This document shows, piece by piece, positions 1 through 12,100 of a stretch of 64,000 nt of DNA (its first letter is position 1; every line of letters begins with the position of its first letter). Both the position numbers and the translations under genes were made by a program. The stretch is taken from NCBI GenBank assembly GCA_040394475.1, contig JBEBSD010000018.1:1-64000 (forward strand), in the 5' to 3' direction. The stretch is from JBEBSD01 sp040394475 (lineage in GTDB: Bacteria; Bacteroidota; Bacteroidia; Cytophagales; Spirosomataceae). Below the pieces are notes generated by a model that saw only the letters and a list, made by a program, of their open reading frames with translations, had not been told where the DNA came from and did no database searches.

Positions 1-157
1 CCACCATGGTCTGTGTCCCCACAGACCATCCCATCACCGGCCCGGAAGTGAGTTGTAAAACACAGACTCCATTATGGTCAATGTCTTTTCGCCCACCACG
101 GTCTGTGCCCTCTCCACCATGGTCGGTGTCCCCACAGACCATCCCGTTACCGGCCCG
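1..157. repeat. REP-like palindromic direct repeat, two copies
   Basis: Two copies of a 44-base unit lie at 1-44 and 114-157, differing at three positions by eye. Each contains a palindrome with arms ATGGTCTGTG and CACAGACCAT around a 4-base loop: 6-29 is perfect and 119-142 has one mismatch. Partial copies of the arms occur between them, near 58-67 and 99-107. A third copy of the palindrome sits at 17378-17400. The copies lie downstream of the minus-strand SusD gene, so they could form 3'-end hairpins. The repeat may continue left of the window. Confidence 0.75.
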
Positions 158-216
158 TAAAAACACAGTCCACGGTAAGGCCTGCAGCCAGCCACCAACA
201 ACATCGCCCATTCCCT

Positions 217-274
217 AAAACCTAATACCTAACACCTCAAACCTAATACCTCAAACCTAACACCTCAAACCTAC
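217..274. repeat. 14-base tandem repeat
   Basis: An array with consensus AAACCTAAYACCTC has two clear full units (239-252 and 253-266), with shortened units on both sides. It runs into the stop codon (TAG on the minus strand) of the SusD gene ending at 271. Such short arrays are prone to slippage. Confidence 0.8.
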
Positions 275-1950
275 CAAGGCTTCGGCGTCCCCTGGATAAT
301 CCACGGTTTAGACCAGATGCTGTTTTTCAGTCCGTCGTCACCGAAGGAAGAAAAAGAAGTTTGCTCCAACCTGTCGGCCGCGGCGTTGTAATTGGCGGCA
401 TTCTGATTGCGTTCGGCCAGGTCATAGTAGAAACGGACCGGCAGCACGCCTGCTGCGGAAGTCCCTTCCAATTGCGGGTAACCGGTCCTTCGCCAGTCCA
501 TCCAGGACTCGGTAGCGACCGACCAGCTGGAAATCCATTTCTGAGTGATGAGCTGCTCCTGGGTGCCATCAAATGCAACCTTAGGTCCGGCCAGGTAGGT
601 CGCCGCTGCCGCAGGCGTCAATCCCCATGCGACAAAAGAGGCCTGAACCGCCTGGTTATAATGGGTCTCGGCATCCCCGGTATTCCATTTATACACGGCG
701 GCAGCTTCGGCCAGGATAAAGTGTACTTCCGCCGCAGACATGATCCGTGCTTTTATACCGCTTTTAGCATTGGCAAAATTGCTGTTCACCCAGGATACGT
801 GCGGGTTTCGTGCAGACTGTACGCCCGTGGTAAACTGGTTATACGTGTACGGCACGGAAATCCGTATTGGTAACCCGACATAATCCGGATGCTGGTTGAT
901 ATCATCCAGGGTTGTTCCGGCAGGCAGCAGCATATCCGGCGACATATAACGAACTTTCCGCATTTCTCCGTTCAGTAGCGTATCTGCGATCCGGTCGGTT
1001 CCTTTGGGCAAATCCGGATTTACGCTCAGGAATATCCTTACTTTATTGGCCCAGACCCCAATTCTGGGATCATCCCGTTCGAGCAATGCCCGCACAAACG
1101 TATCTGCCATCTTGATGCGCCGGTAATTGGTACTATCTGTATCATAGGTCGCGTTCGATGGCCAGGAGTCCCCATTGCTGTTCCCGGGAAAGGTCATCGC
1201 GACATCCTCCGCAGCCGTGGTAATAACCGGGTAATTGTCCGGGGAATTAGCGATTTTTTCAATACCTGCCTTGGCTGCAGCGGGTAGTTTTTCTGCCAGC
1301 CGCATATAATACCGCAAGGCAAGAGAATTGGCAAACTTCCGCCACTTACCGGCATCGCCGTTATAAAAAACATCGGCGGTCCCCAGGGAGCTGTTAAAAG
1401 ACGGGGCAGCTAAAAGCTGATTGGCCGTTTCCAGATCGGCGAGAATCCCCTCATAAATACTTTGCTGCGAATCAAACACCGGGAAAATATGGTCCGTATC
1501 TCCCAGGTGGCCCTTCAGCGCCTGTGAATAAGGCGCGTCCCCCCACAGGTCTGTAATGAGACCGAACATCAGCGATTTCATAATCAACGTCACTCCCTGC
1601 TGTAAAGGCTGTTCCGCCTCGACAGCCTTTTCATACACAAACTGGTTGTTCCGTAAAATACCGTAATAACCCGACCAGCTGTTGCTTCCTCCCCAATCAT
1701 AAGAGTTGTGGCCGCTTTCCCAGCCATCCTTTTGAGTATGCTGCATCACCCCGGCAACATTCTGGTAACCCAATTCAACGAATGCGCGGGCAGCTTCGGT
1801 CAGCACCGTCGACAACACCATGTTCGGATTCGTGGTGGCCGGGTCAGCTCCGTTCGGGTTCTGGTTCATCTCAATGAGCGCGTCCGTACACGACAGCGGC
1901 GTCATCAACAGCATGCAAAGCCCTACTTTTTTTATGTTTTTCAGCTTCAT
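271..1950 (-). CDS. SusD/RagB-family outer membrane lipoprotein (SusD-like 2 type)
   Basis: This is a surface-exposed nutrient-binding lipoprotein expected to act as the lid over the adjacent SusC channel. The N-terminus has a lysine-rich start, a hydrophobic core and a lipobox ending in TPLSC (Cys21 from the ATG at 1950). An upstream GTG at 1956 is in frame, but the ATG gives a clean lipoprotein signal. The body is helical, about 559 residues, and has wording such as RYYMRLAEKL and HFILAEAA that is typical of SusD-family TPR-like repeats. The overall pattern fits the SusD-like 2 subgroup better than classical SusD. It lies 23 bases after the SusC stop, so the two are probably one transcript. 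The substrate is unknown: no enzyme or regulator gene is adjacent. Confidence 0.9.
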   Translation of the reverse strand: MKLKNIKKVGLCMLLMTPLSCTDALIEMNQNPNGADPATTNPNMVLSTVLTEAARAFVELGYQNVAGVMQHTQKDGWESGHNSYDWGGSNSWSGYYGILRNNQFVYEKAVEAEQPLQQGVTLIMKSLMFGLITDLWGDAPYSQALKGHLGDTDHIFPVFDSQQSIYEGILADLETANQLLAAPSFNSSLGTADVFYNGDAGKWRKFANSLALRYYMRLAEKLPAAAKAGIEKIANSPDNYPVITTAAEDVAMTFPGNSNGDSWPSNATYDTDSTNYRRIKMADTFVRALLERDDPRIGVWANKVRIFLSVNPDLPKGTDRIADTLLNGEMRKVRYMSPDMLLPAGTTLDDINQHPDYVGLPIRISVPYTYNQFTTGVQSARNPHVSWVNSNFANAKSGIKARIMSAAEVHFILAEAAAVYKWNTGDAETHYNQAVQASFVAWGLTPAAAATYLAGPKVAFDGTQEQLITQKWISSWSVATESWMDWRRTGYPQLEGTSAAGVLPVRFYYDLAERNQNAANYNAAADRLEQTSFSSFGDDGLKNSIWSKPWIIQGTPKPW

Positions 1951-1973
1951 GATCACAAGCGTTTTAAAATTTC

Positions 1974-4900
1974 CTAAAAAGTTACATTCAGCTTGACGCC
2001 TACCGGAATTACCCAGGGGTTTACGTTATAGCGCTCAATCCCCTGTTTAAACTGCACACCTGCCTGCGTCCCTGCACTGACCTGGTAAGCATTTTCAGGA
2101 TCGATGTTAATTTTAGCTGCCGTCCAGAGAATGATATTGCGGCTATACAGCGACAGGCTGGCATCCTGAAGCTTCCAGGACTTGATCAGATTGGCAGGTA
2201 AACCAAAGGAGAAGGACACTTCTCTCAATTTCACGTACGATGCTGAAAATAACGTCGGCTGGATAAAATCCCAGGGATTGACCGCCGCATAGGGAGCCGG
2301 TTGGGTACCTAACGTAGTTCTGCCCGGGTTGATCTCTTCTCCCAGGTTTTCGACATATACGGGCTTTCCATCCGCATCTACCCCGTTCTGATAAACTCCC
2401 GGGACAATGATGCCTCCGTGCGGCAATACTGCTCCGAAAAAGGTCGGGAACGAGGTTTTTTCGGGTGTCGGATACCCTACCATCGGGAATACATTCCCAT
2501 TGATCCGGATCATTTCATCTTCGTTGGCCACCAGCCAGTCACGCAATTCCTTTCCCGTTCTTCCTTCGGCATCGATCAGGCGATCGAGAGCCAGCTGGGT
2601 TTGACCGTTGCTCATCCCGTACCGGTACGTCTGGGAAACAAAGTGGCCGCCATTCCGCCAGTCGATGGTAAAATTCAGCCGGAGGTTCTTCCAGGAAATA
2701 CTGTTTTGAAAGCCCATTATAAACTTCGGATTGAAGTTTCCGATCTTGTTTTTACTCGCCTGATCAGCTACTGCTACCTGGTGCAGCGCCCAGCCATAGG
2801 TCCCGTCCCGCTGCAGGAGCGGGTATTTATAATAGGGGGATTCCGGATCTTCCACCACCCGTATTTCAGGACCATAGATGTCCCCTACGTCTTCCCCTTC
2901 GTATGTCCAGGCACCTCCTTTCGCGTCTGTCCAAAAAGTAAAGAAGGGCATTTCCTCAGGCAGTTCGATGATCCGGGTACGGTTGCGTGTCCAGTTGGCC
3001 GAAACATCCCAGCGGAAATCCCCCCGTTTGACCGGTGTCCCGCCCAACGTGAGTTCCAGGCCCCGGCTCCGCAGCAGTCCGGCATTGATGTTCTGGGAAG
3101 TATAACCGGAAGAGGGCGACATTGCCGTACTGAAAATCTGATTGCGATTATCCACCACATAGGCCGTAGCGCTGAAATTAAGCTGGTTTCTAAAAAACGC
3201 CAGGTCAATCCCGCCCTCGTAGGAAGTGGCGGTTTCCGGTTTCAGATTAGGGTTGAGCAGGTTGCCGGAGGTAGACAAGCGGGGAATATCTCCCCAGGCC
3301 CCGGCATTTCCCAGCACCTGCTGCAGCTGGTAAGCCCCGGCATCATTTCCGACCTGCGCATAGCCTCCCCTGAGTTTGATCAGGTTCACATCGTTCGATA
3401 CATTCATCATTTCATTGATCAGCAGGCTTATAGAAGCCGACGGATAGAAATAGGGAGAAGCATTCGGCAATGTACTCGACCAGTCATTACGGCCGCTCAC
3501 ATCCAGGTAGACAATGTCTTTGTAGCCCAGCGTTGCCATCGCGTATAAGCTGTTGACTCCCCGCTCAAAGCGACTGTTTGAAAAAACCAGGTTTTGGGGA
3601 AGGATATTCTGAATGGTATACACACCCGGAACGATCAGTCCCCCTTGTATGCTGGAACCCGTATAGGCGCTGTTTCCGTTCTGATAGCGGGTGTTGCCCC
3701 CTACAGACGCCGATAAGCTGAAATCACTCAGGTTTTTCCGATAGGTAAGCAGGAAATCGGCATTGCTTTCAAAATTCTTCATATTCAGCAGCCCGTACAC
3801 TCCCTTCGAATCGTCCGAATAACTGTTGGCGATTTTAGTCTCCCGCTGCTCAGTATAAGTATCCAGTCCGTAACGTACCATCAGGCTGAGTTCCGGCGTT
3901 ATTTCCCAGTCGCCCCGGATGTTGCCATAAACCCGGTCCCGGACAAACCCGTTATTTACCTCATATGCAAGGAAATAAGGATTGTTTATTCCCGGGAAAG
4001 CCACTTTCTGCTGCAGTCCTTCCTGGCCGGGCATCCAATAGTCGCGAAACTCCCTGAGATCCATATGAGGAGAGGTGTTGTACGCCCATTGCAGGGGATT
4101 GGTTCCTCTTTCGGTGGAAGGACGGTTATTGGCATTGTTACGGCTGAAATCCAGGTTGGTGCCCAGGGTTAATTTCCGGTGTACCTTGACACTCGTATTC
4201 ACATTGAGCGTGTTCCGGTACAGATCTGAATTCGGAATCAGTCCCCGGTGCGACATGTTGGCATAGGAGATCCGGTAATTATAGTTTTGGGAACTGTTGG
4301 CAACCGACACCCCATTAGTGGTCGTGACGGCGTTCCGCACAAAATTCCGCACATTGTCGGGATAAGAAACCAGCGGGATCGGAATTTTCTTACCCGACGC
4401 ATCCAGCGGGCTGTTCCATTGGATTTCCTCATACCCTTTATCCAGTTCCGCTCCGAAACCGGCCCCGGCCGCTTCCTCGATGAGTGTTCCCAGCGGATTG
4501 GTCAGCGGATTGTCCGAAACACTGACCGGGATAGCCGAGAAGCGCCCCGGTCCGAATTTGGACTGCCATCGTAAGAAACGGTACGGCTTTTCCACAACCG
4601 TATTGGACGTGACGCTTACGGTCATTTTATCCACTCCTTTCCCGCTTTTCGTAGTAATCAACACTACTCCGTTACCGGCCCTTGACCCGTACAACGCAGC
4701 TGCACTGGGTCCCTTCAGAACCGATACGTTCTCAATGTCATCGGGATTGAGGCTTGAAATCGCATTCCCGTAATCCACCCGGTTATCGCTTCCGATTTGT
4801 GTAACGTTGTTAAGCGTATTGGCCACAGGCACCCCGTCAATTACGAACAATGGCTGGTTATCATTGTTCAGCGATGTCGCACCACGAATGACCATACTGA

Positions 4901-5468
4901 CCGAAGAACCGGTTCCGCCTGTCTGACTGATGGTCACACCGGCTACTTTCCCCGACATGGCGTTCAGTACATTTTCCTGCGCCACCCGGTTAAACTCTTT
5001 GCCGTCTACTTTGGCGATGGAGTATCCCAGTGACCGTTCCTCTCTCCGGATCCCCAGTGCCGTCACCACCGCTTCGCGCAGCATTTCCACACTTTCTTCC
5101 ATCTTCACATCGACGACAGTACGATTCCCTACTTCAATTTCCTGCGTCTCAAACCCTATAAAAGAGAAGATAAGCACTACAGGTCCCGTGCTGGCCACAT
5201 CCATCGAATAGTTTCCTTCCACATCGGTGGTCGTTCCGGTAGTAGCCCCTTTCACAAGTACATTGACACCTGCCAACCCGGCGCCATCCGCTGACATCAC
5301 CCGTCCCTTAACGGGTCTGTCTATTAAGCCATTCCCTATTGGCGCCGACAGGTTGCGTGCGGGCGCAGCCACACTCAGATCCGGTACCAATAACCATCCG
5401 AAAAGTCCGGCACATAACAGTAACGGCCAGTTTCGGAAATTGCTGAAGCATGTAAAAACTGTACTCAT
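1974..5468 (-). CDS. SusC/RagA-family TonB-dependent receptor
   Basis: This is a TonB-dependent outer membrane channel of 1164 residues. The order is a signal peptide (about 1-34), a carboxypeptidase-D-like beta sandwich (about 52-124, GRVMSADGAGLAGVNVLVKG), a TonB-box-like segment (EAVVTALGIRREERSLGY), a plug domain with the SusC signature (FVIDGVP, then SVLKGPSAAALYGSRAGNGVVLITTK) and a C-terminal beta barrel ending in a phenylalanine (KLNVTF). No STN signalling domain is present, so this receptor should not signal through a FecR/sigma pair, unlike the two others in the window. It is read leftward with the SusD gene directly downstream. Confidence 0.95.
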   Translation of the reverse strand: MSTVFTCFSNFRNWPLLLCAGLFGWLLVPDLSVAAPARNLSAPIGNGLIDRPVKGRVMSADGAGLAGVNVLVKGATTGTTTDVEGNYSMDVASTGPVVLIFSFIGFETQEIEVGNRTVVDVKMEESVEMLREAVVTALGIRREERSLGYSIAKVDGKEFNRVAQENVLNAMSGKVAGVTISQTGGTGSSVSMVIRGATSLNNDNQPLFVIDGVPVANTLNNVTQIGSDNRVDYGNAISSLNPDDIENVSVLKGPSAAALYGSRAGNGVVLITTKSGKGVDKMTVSVTSNTVVEKPYRFLRWQSKFGPGRFSAIPVSVSDNPLTNPLGTLIEEAAGAGFGAELDKGYEEIQWNSPLDASGKKIPIPLVSYPDNVRNFVRNAVTTTNGVSVANSSQNYNYRISYANMSHRGLIPNSDLYRNTLNVNTSVKVHRKLTLGTNLDFSRNNANNRPSTERGTNPLQWAYNTSPHMDLREFRDYWMPGQEGLQQKVAFPGINNPYFLAYEVNNGFVRDRVYGNIRGDWEITPELSLMVRYGLDTYTEQRETKIANSYSDDSKGVYGLLNMKNFESNADFLLTYRKNLSDFSLSASVGGNTRYQNGNSAYTGSSIQGGLIVPGVYTIQNILPQNLVFSNSRFERGVNSLYAMATLGYKDIVYLDVSGRNDWSSTLPNASPYFYPSASISLLINEMMNVSNDVNLIKLRGGYAQVGNDAGAYQLQQVLGNAGAWGDIPRLSTSGNLLNPNLKPETATSYEGGIDLAFFRNQLNFSATAYVVDNRNQIFSTAMSPSSGYTSQNINAGLLRSRGLELTLGGTPVKRGDFRWDVSANWTRNRTRIIELPEEMPFFTFWTDAKGGAWTYEGEDVGDIYGPEIRVVEDPESPYYKYPLLQRDGTYGWALHQVAVADQASKNKIGNFNPKFIMGFQNSISWKNLRLNFTIDWRNGGHFVSQTYRYGMSNGQTQLALDRLIDAEGRTGKELRDWLVANEDEMIRINGNVFPMVGYPTPEKTSFPTFFGAVLPHGGIIVPGVYQNGVDADGKPVYVENLGEEINPGRTTLGTQPAPYAAVNPWDFIQPTLFSASYVKLREVSFSFGLPANLIKSWKLQDASLSLYSRNIILWTAAKINIDPENAYQVSAGTQAGVQFKQGIERYNVNPWVIPVGVKLNVTF

Positions 5469-5706
5469 AGAGGTTTTTAGTTGTTAATGGGAATTAATAT
5501 GTTAGGAAATTGTTATGTTTGCATACTATTTAATTCCGTCAATAATCCTAGTACTGATTGTATAAAAAAAAGTACTATTCATTCGCCCTAAAAATTCAGG
5601 GACGGAGCCCTTTAATCATTACTATATCAAGGCTTCGACGGACTCAGCATGACAAGCCACCATTGACGTAATTTCATAAAATACTGACTATCATACAATT
5701 GCAATT
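5469..5706. other. Intergenic region upstream of the first SusC gene
   Basis: No gene is supported here. The stretch is A/T-rich near the SusC start and should carry its promoter, but no clear TAnnTTTG-type box was found. At about 5629-5654 there is a short GGCTTCGACGGACTCAGCATG motif-like stretch resembling dispersed elements seen in many Bacteroidota intergenic regions; this is an impression, not a tested match. Confidence 0.4.
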
Positions 5707-5925
5707 TCATGATTTTCTATGAGAAACCCCCATATCCAACTCGACTGCAAGTTTATGGAAGTACCTTTCCTTCTGAATGTTGAGGATGTTCTCGTAGCCG
5801 GCCACCCCTTTTTCGACGAATTCGTGCCCTTTGACCATTAGCCTCCAGTATTGAACGAAAAGTTTTCTTGCCACGGCCTTGATGGCGATCATAGGGCCTG
5901 GTTGTTCCGACAAAAGTGCAGGCAG
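5707..5925 (-). pseudogene. Transposase C-terminal remnant (IS110-like)
   Basis: An open stretch of about 70 codons reads AIKAVARKLFVQYWRLMVKG followed by a basic helical tail. This resembles the C-terminal end of IS110-type transposases (xxAVARKLxxxxWxxM). A stop codon (TAG at 5926-5928) lies directly upstream in frame, and the preceding 200 bases are open only in other frames, so the gene is truncated and decayed. No terminal repeats were recognised. The family assignment is tentative and rests on pattern alone. Confidence 0.45.
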
Positions 5926-6191
5926 CTATAGCAAGTAGTGAAAAGTATTCCTTGCAGGGAGAGGTGCATGAGTTTGAGACCCCTATTTGACACCCATATA
6001 GCTTGTGATGCACAGGCAGTTACCGATAGAGGAACATCTTACCGGCCTTTGAAAGAAGGGAAAACACCGAGAAACGATCTTAGACAAAATCCTACATAGG
6101 TGTGTCACACATCCGCCACTGACGGCGGCAATGATTAAACAGTTCGAGAACTAAATGAGTAACGCTATAATTTTTATTGATCAGAAGTTTT

Positions 6192-9100
6192 TTATTTACT
6201 ATCTCTCACGATCCTCCCGGTCCGGGTCGTCCCATCTGCATAGCGGACTTCCACCAGGATCCAGCCGGAGCCCCGGCCGGTCAGCGGGACGCCTTCATTT
6301 CTACGGTAAGAGTCCCTGTACAGCAACCGGCCCGATACATCCCATAGCAATACCTCGGCAACCTCCGCTTCCGTCAGCAGATAGAAGCGGTCTGCAGCAG
6401 GGTTGGGATAGATTTTAAGATCCGGGACGTGTTTCATCGATACGGAGCGAATCAGGCTATAGGCGTAGCTTCCGTCCCGATCGACCATTTTCAACCGATA
6501 GTAGGCAAGGCCTGGTAAAGGCGAATAGTCGCGATAACGGTACGTTTTCAACGCATCACTGTTTCCTGCGGCCGCAACCTGCTGCAATAGCTGCCAGTTT
6601 TTACTGTCAGCGCTCCTCTCCACTTCAAAATGAGAAACATTTATTTCTGAAGTAGTCTGCCAGGTGAGAAGCACGGATTGCTCCTGTACGGCAGCATTAA
6701 AATCCGCCAGGGCGACCGGCAACGCGCCGTCACTCTGACCGGTAATGAAGAAGCCACTAAAACCCGGCGTAGTGAAGGACACTTCCCAAACCTGAAAAGC
6801 GTCGTTCCATATAACAGCCGATGGGGTAATATAATAGGGAGCGTCGTCGGAGGACAGGTTATTCCCGGTAACCGCGTATGAGCCGCTGTAACGGGCGACC
6901 CGAAGGTTCTCAGGCAATTGAGCATTATTTTCATCTCCGAAAGTCGTATTATAGTAGTCCAGTTCCGCCTGGGAAAAGAAAAGCGTAACCACCGCCCCAA
7001 CCGGATGCTCTACAGCGATATCATAGTAGCTGCGCAGATACCGGGCGTTATGATGCGTAATAAGGGCATCTGCAGAAGCGGTGGTAACGGTAATAACCCC
7101 GACCGGCTCTTCCTCATCCGGCGTCACGATCGCCAGCAGACTGCAGGCGCTATAAAGGTAATTGTCGCCGGCGACAAGCGGCCTGCTTATTTCCAGACCT
7201 GCAACGGGCGCTGTCTCAATGCAGTCATACTCATAGGCCCCCATGTCAATCCGGTAGTTCTGCAAACGTGGATTTCCCTCAAGATCGGTCGCGGTGGTAA
7301 GTTCGTAGGGAAAAGCCACATTAAAACCCGCGTTGATCGCCGGACTGCCCGGCTGCAGCCGGTAATCTCCTCCGGTAAAGGGAGCCGTGTTGTGTGCCGG
7401 GGAATTCACAAACAGCGGATCGGCATCCAGGTTGCCGGTACCGGGAAACCCGCCTTCAACTATCGAATAGGTAACCTGTGCCGGGTCGCTAAAAGGATTG
7501 TCTATTGCCGTGCCATTGCCCCATATGATGCTGTTGTCCACGAACAAACCTGAGCCGCTGTTATAGATCCCTTCCCGGGCGTTTCCGCTGATGGTCACAT
7601 TCTTTAGAGTAAGTGATGAGCTGTTTGTATTGAACACTCCCCCACCGTAGCCCTCCGTACCGGCCAGGGCGTTCCCTGTAACAGAGACATTGACCAGCCA
7701 GGGAGAAGATGCACTGTTAGCGATCGCACCGCCTTTTATTGCCTGATTCCCTCTGAAAATGCTATTCCGTACTACCGGGGCTCCGTTAAGGGTATACATA
7801 CCGCCCCCTTCACCGTCGCTCTCCTCACCACTGGCATTGCCGCCGGTGATGATAAAGCCATCTATTACGGCCGTATCATCCGTACCGGAACCGGTAACCA
7901 CGTGATAGGCATCGGAGTCGTCGTGATGATTGCTTTGATTAAGGTCGCCGCTCAGCAGTGTCTCATTTTCTTTCCAATTGCGAGCTTCCTGCTCTTCTTC
8001 ATTCCCTTCAAAACCGCCATATACGGCCACACTGCTGCAAAGTCGAAAGGTACTGGCCCTGTTATTATTTTGCAGGCCGGCGCCTTCATCCGGATAGTAC
8101 GTCCCTTTGGCAACCCATACCTTTGTGACACCTTCACAGGTACAAGCCATGGCAAGCGCATCCTGCAGCGAGGTAAAAGCGTGCGTCCAACTGGTCCCGT
8201 TGTTATTGCCCGCAGCATCCCCGTTCACATAGACGATATTGCCGTAGTTTTCACAGGCTACCGGAACTGTCAGTACAACATCATTTCCATCACCTCCCTG
8301 GTAAGTAATCTGTGCATTCAATCCTGAACCGAGGACGTTTACCAGCTCAGCCCCTTCCGAAAGACCCGAGAAGGTTCCGGCAACGGCATTTGCCCCCAGG
8401 TTGTTCACCAGGGTGAAAGTCTGACCGGCTACCGGCGTATGGCTGCCGCTAAGGACAAGCGCAACGCCGCTCAGGTCGATTGTACCGTCGACAGTCAGCT
8501 CAGTATAAGTGCCGTCTGTTCCGTTACCCGGAACCGCACCGTTGATAACGATCGCCAGATCGCTGCCGAAGGAGAGGGCGCCTTCGCCCAGATCAGCATC
8601 GGTACCACCAAAAGCGGGGTACACTGCTGCCGGCGTATTGCCGGGATAAAGCCGGAGGCTGCCGCCGGCGGTATGGATGCCTCCGCCGCCGAAGTTTATA
8701 TCGGCGCCACTGTGCAGCTCGATGTTGGTTGCCTCCGTACAGGCAATATCATCGGTTACTACTATATTGCCGCTATCGGCAGAACCGATGATGAGCGCAC
8801 CCGTTGTAACCCGGTTGATTTCGCTACCGGACAAACCGAGCGGACCGCCGTGGAGATCGGTAGTCGTACCGAGATCAATAGATGTGTTGTTGCTATAGGC
8901 GCGGAGTGTGACATTATCTGTAACGGATGTACTGATATCGCCGCCGATATCCATACTATTTGCGATGAGCGTAATATTACCCCCATTTTCAGCCGTGGAA
9001 ATCATACCGGGAGCCGTGAGTAATATCCCGGTGCCGCTGTTTTCAATGCCTGTGATTTGTATGTCCCCGCCCGAAGAAGTGACAGCCGCATTTGCATTCA

Positions 9101-12100
9101 CAATTTGAACACCGTGACTGGTAGTAGCGGCGCCTTCTCCCCCTTTACCCTCAATAGTTACCTTACCGCTTTCTCCGGCGCTGATATGGGCGCCATTAAG
9201 AACGTATACACCTCTGTTAGAACCGCCTGTTCCGGAACCTCCGCCCTGACCAATGACCACAACATCCCCTCCGGAGGAAGTGATTGCCGTGGAATTCCCG
9301 GTTGCATATACCCCGGTATTCCCGGAGGGAGAGCTTATCCCCCCTGTACCGTAAACCGTCACGGTGCCAAGCCCGCCGGCGGTTATCCTGCCGGAACTGA
9401 AGAGAGAGATCCCCAGGTTAAGCAGTGAGGCCGCCCCCGAGCCCCCACCCTGGCCGGTGACGTATACCGCCCCGCCCGAAGAAGTAATAAGGGCGTTACC
9501 GGAACCAATCTGAACTCCATAATTGGCAGAGCCGGCACTCCCGCCGCCCTTACCATTCACCGTAACGGTGCCGTCTACTCCGGCGAGGATGCTGCCGCCT
9601 CCCAGTATGTTTACACCATGATTATAGCTGGAGTTACCCACACCCCCTCCCAAGCCAATAACCTGTACATTACAACCTGAAGAGCTAATCCGGGAATTAT
9701 CTCCTTCCACAAAGACCCCGGTGCATCCTTCCTCTTCAGAAACAGACCTCCCCCCTATCCCATGTACCAGCAAAGCCGCCCCTGTACCGCCTTTAATTTC
9801 TCCACCACCCCTGACTCTCACCCCGTCTTGTGCAGTCCAGCCGTCGCCGCCTTTCCCATTCACCGTCACACTGCCGGCGCCGCTCACCTCCAGCCGGCCG
9901 CCACTCACATCCACTCCGGCAAAGTCTCCTGATGTCGGTATCTCCTGCTGGTTGGCTTCGACAATTATATTACCATTCTCAGTCATAATACTTCCATTTA
10001 TTACGATATCGCGGCTCACCTTGAGAAAGGCTGTCCCGTTACCTGTCAAAAAGATACCGGCGTTGGTTGCTACGGTAATCCGGTCGTTGCCCGGTACCGT
10101 CACATCGTTTTGCAGGTCCAGGCCAAGGTTAGCGTTCGGAGCGAACAGGAGGTCGCCGTTCAGGTTCACCTGGTCATCGCCTTCATCGCCGTTGATAACG
10201 AGAACAGGCATTACGATGTCGCTGAAATCACCTACGCTGATAATGTCGTCCCCGGCGCCCGCATTGACCATAATTGAAGTGACGCCTCCGAGAGGCAGGC
10301 TCACCGGCATGGCGGCCATTACCCCGTTGTCTACCCTGAAGGTTCGTGGGACTGCAGTAGCAAAATGAATACCAGTACCATCTCGGGTGAGAGTGAGCTC
10401 ATCGCTATTACCGGAAACGTCAGTAATGACGATGGCGTTGCCGGTAGTAGTGAGGATGTAATCCGGGGATAGCACCGTCAATACTATGTCATTCCCCCCA
10501 CCACCGGCATATGTGACCGAAGCGGGCAGACCTGAGTCCAGGAAGTTTTCGATTGAACTGCCTTCGGGAAGATTGGTAAAAGTACCGGTGACTGCATTTG
10601 GACCGATGTTATCTACGATGATAAAAACCTGCCCCGGGATGGGTACGTGATTGCCCGAAAGCTTCAGCTCCACCCCTGTCAGGTCAATCGTGCCGTTCAC
10701 TGCCAGCTGGGTATAGGTACCGGACGTTCCGTTACCGGGTACGGTTCCGTTGATTGTGATGGAGAGGTCGCTACCGAAAGAAAGTGTACCGCTACTGCCC
10801 AGATTGACATCCGTGCCGTTGTAGTCAGGCTTCACTGCAGCGGGAGACTCACCCGGATGGAGTCGCAGATCTCCTCCCGCTGTATTGATACCTCCCTCGG
10901 AAAAGATAATATTCCCTCCGCTAATGAGCTGCAAATCGGTAGCTGCCGATCGCACGATCGCAGAATGAATGATAATATCGCCGCTATTAACGTCCCCGAT
11001 GATAAGGGCTCCGGTAGGATTAATAACTTCCAATTCGGCATTGGAGAGGTTAAGCGGTCCGCCGATTGGGTTCCCGCCAATTCCAAGGCCGATCGGCACG
11101 TCCGGGCTATATGGATGAATATAAACCTGGTCATGTGCGCCCGTGCTGATCAATGTTCCGGAAAAAATATTCATACTATTGGAAGTCAGGGTAATATTTC
11201 CGCCATGCGAGGCAGTAGTAATATTGCTGCCGGAAGCCTGATAAAGGCCGACACTTCCGGCTCCCTGCCCTTCGACACCGGTAACACTTACACCGGCGCT
11301 GCCACCGGCAGTGATCGTTCCTGAAGAAGCGAGCGCTACCCCGAAATTGTTTGTTGAATTGGCGGTACCGCCGCCCCTGCCGGTCACACTTACCGCTCCG
11401 CCTGAAGAAGTGATAAAAGATCCGCTCTCTGTAACAAAAACGCCCACATTCCCGGCGCCGGAGCTCTCCCCCCCTGCTCCATCGACAAAAACCGCACCAA
11501 CGCCTCCGGCAGTGATCACACCGGTACTCTGGACATTTACTCCATGATTGCTGGCAGATGAACCCGTTCCTCCGCCCTGGCCCGTGACGTGTACATCCCC
11601 GCCGCCGGAAGTGATAAAACAATTACCGGATTGATATCCATTTACCAGAATGCCATAATTGCTATTACCGGTACCTGCACCGCCGGTACCGTGGACGGTC
11701 AGTGTTCCGTTACCGCTACTGATAAGGGAAGGCCCTAATAAGTGGACTCCATAATTGCCGTTACCGGAACCTCCGCCGCCGGTTCCCTGTACATGAACCG
11801 TCCCATTGCCCGTAGCGGTAATGCTGCCTGACAACTGAAGAAATACCCCTAAGTTTTGATTACTTGTACCGGTACCTCCGCCGACTCCCGTAACATGTAT
11901 ATCGCCCCCGGCAGAGGTAACAGACGACTCCGTACCGGTTATGTGGACACCGTGGTTAAAAGTGCCGATACAAGCCCCTCCCGTGCCATGTACAGTTACA
12001 GGAGAATCGGTACTCCCGATAATCTTTGCCCCCTCGCGCAGCCGGACACCTGTCTGTCCTATAAAGGTAGGGTTGTCATCGCCCCCCCTTCCTTTCACAG

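Noticed and set aside
2418..3548. Long plus-strand open frame of 376 codons inside the SusC gene
   Set aside because: It lies wholly antisense to a well-supported SusC gene, has no family features, and reflects codon bias of the opposite strand.
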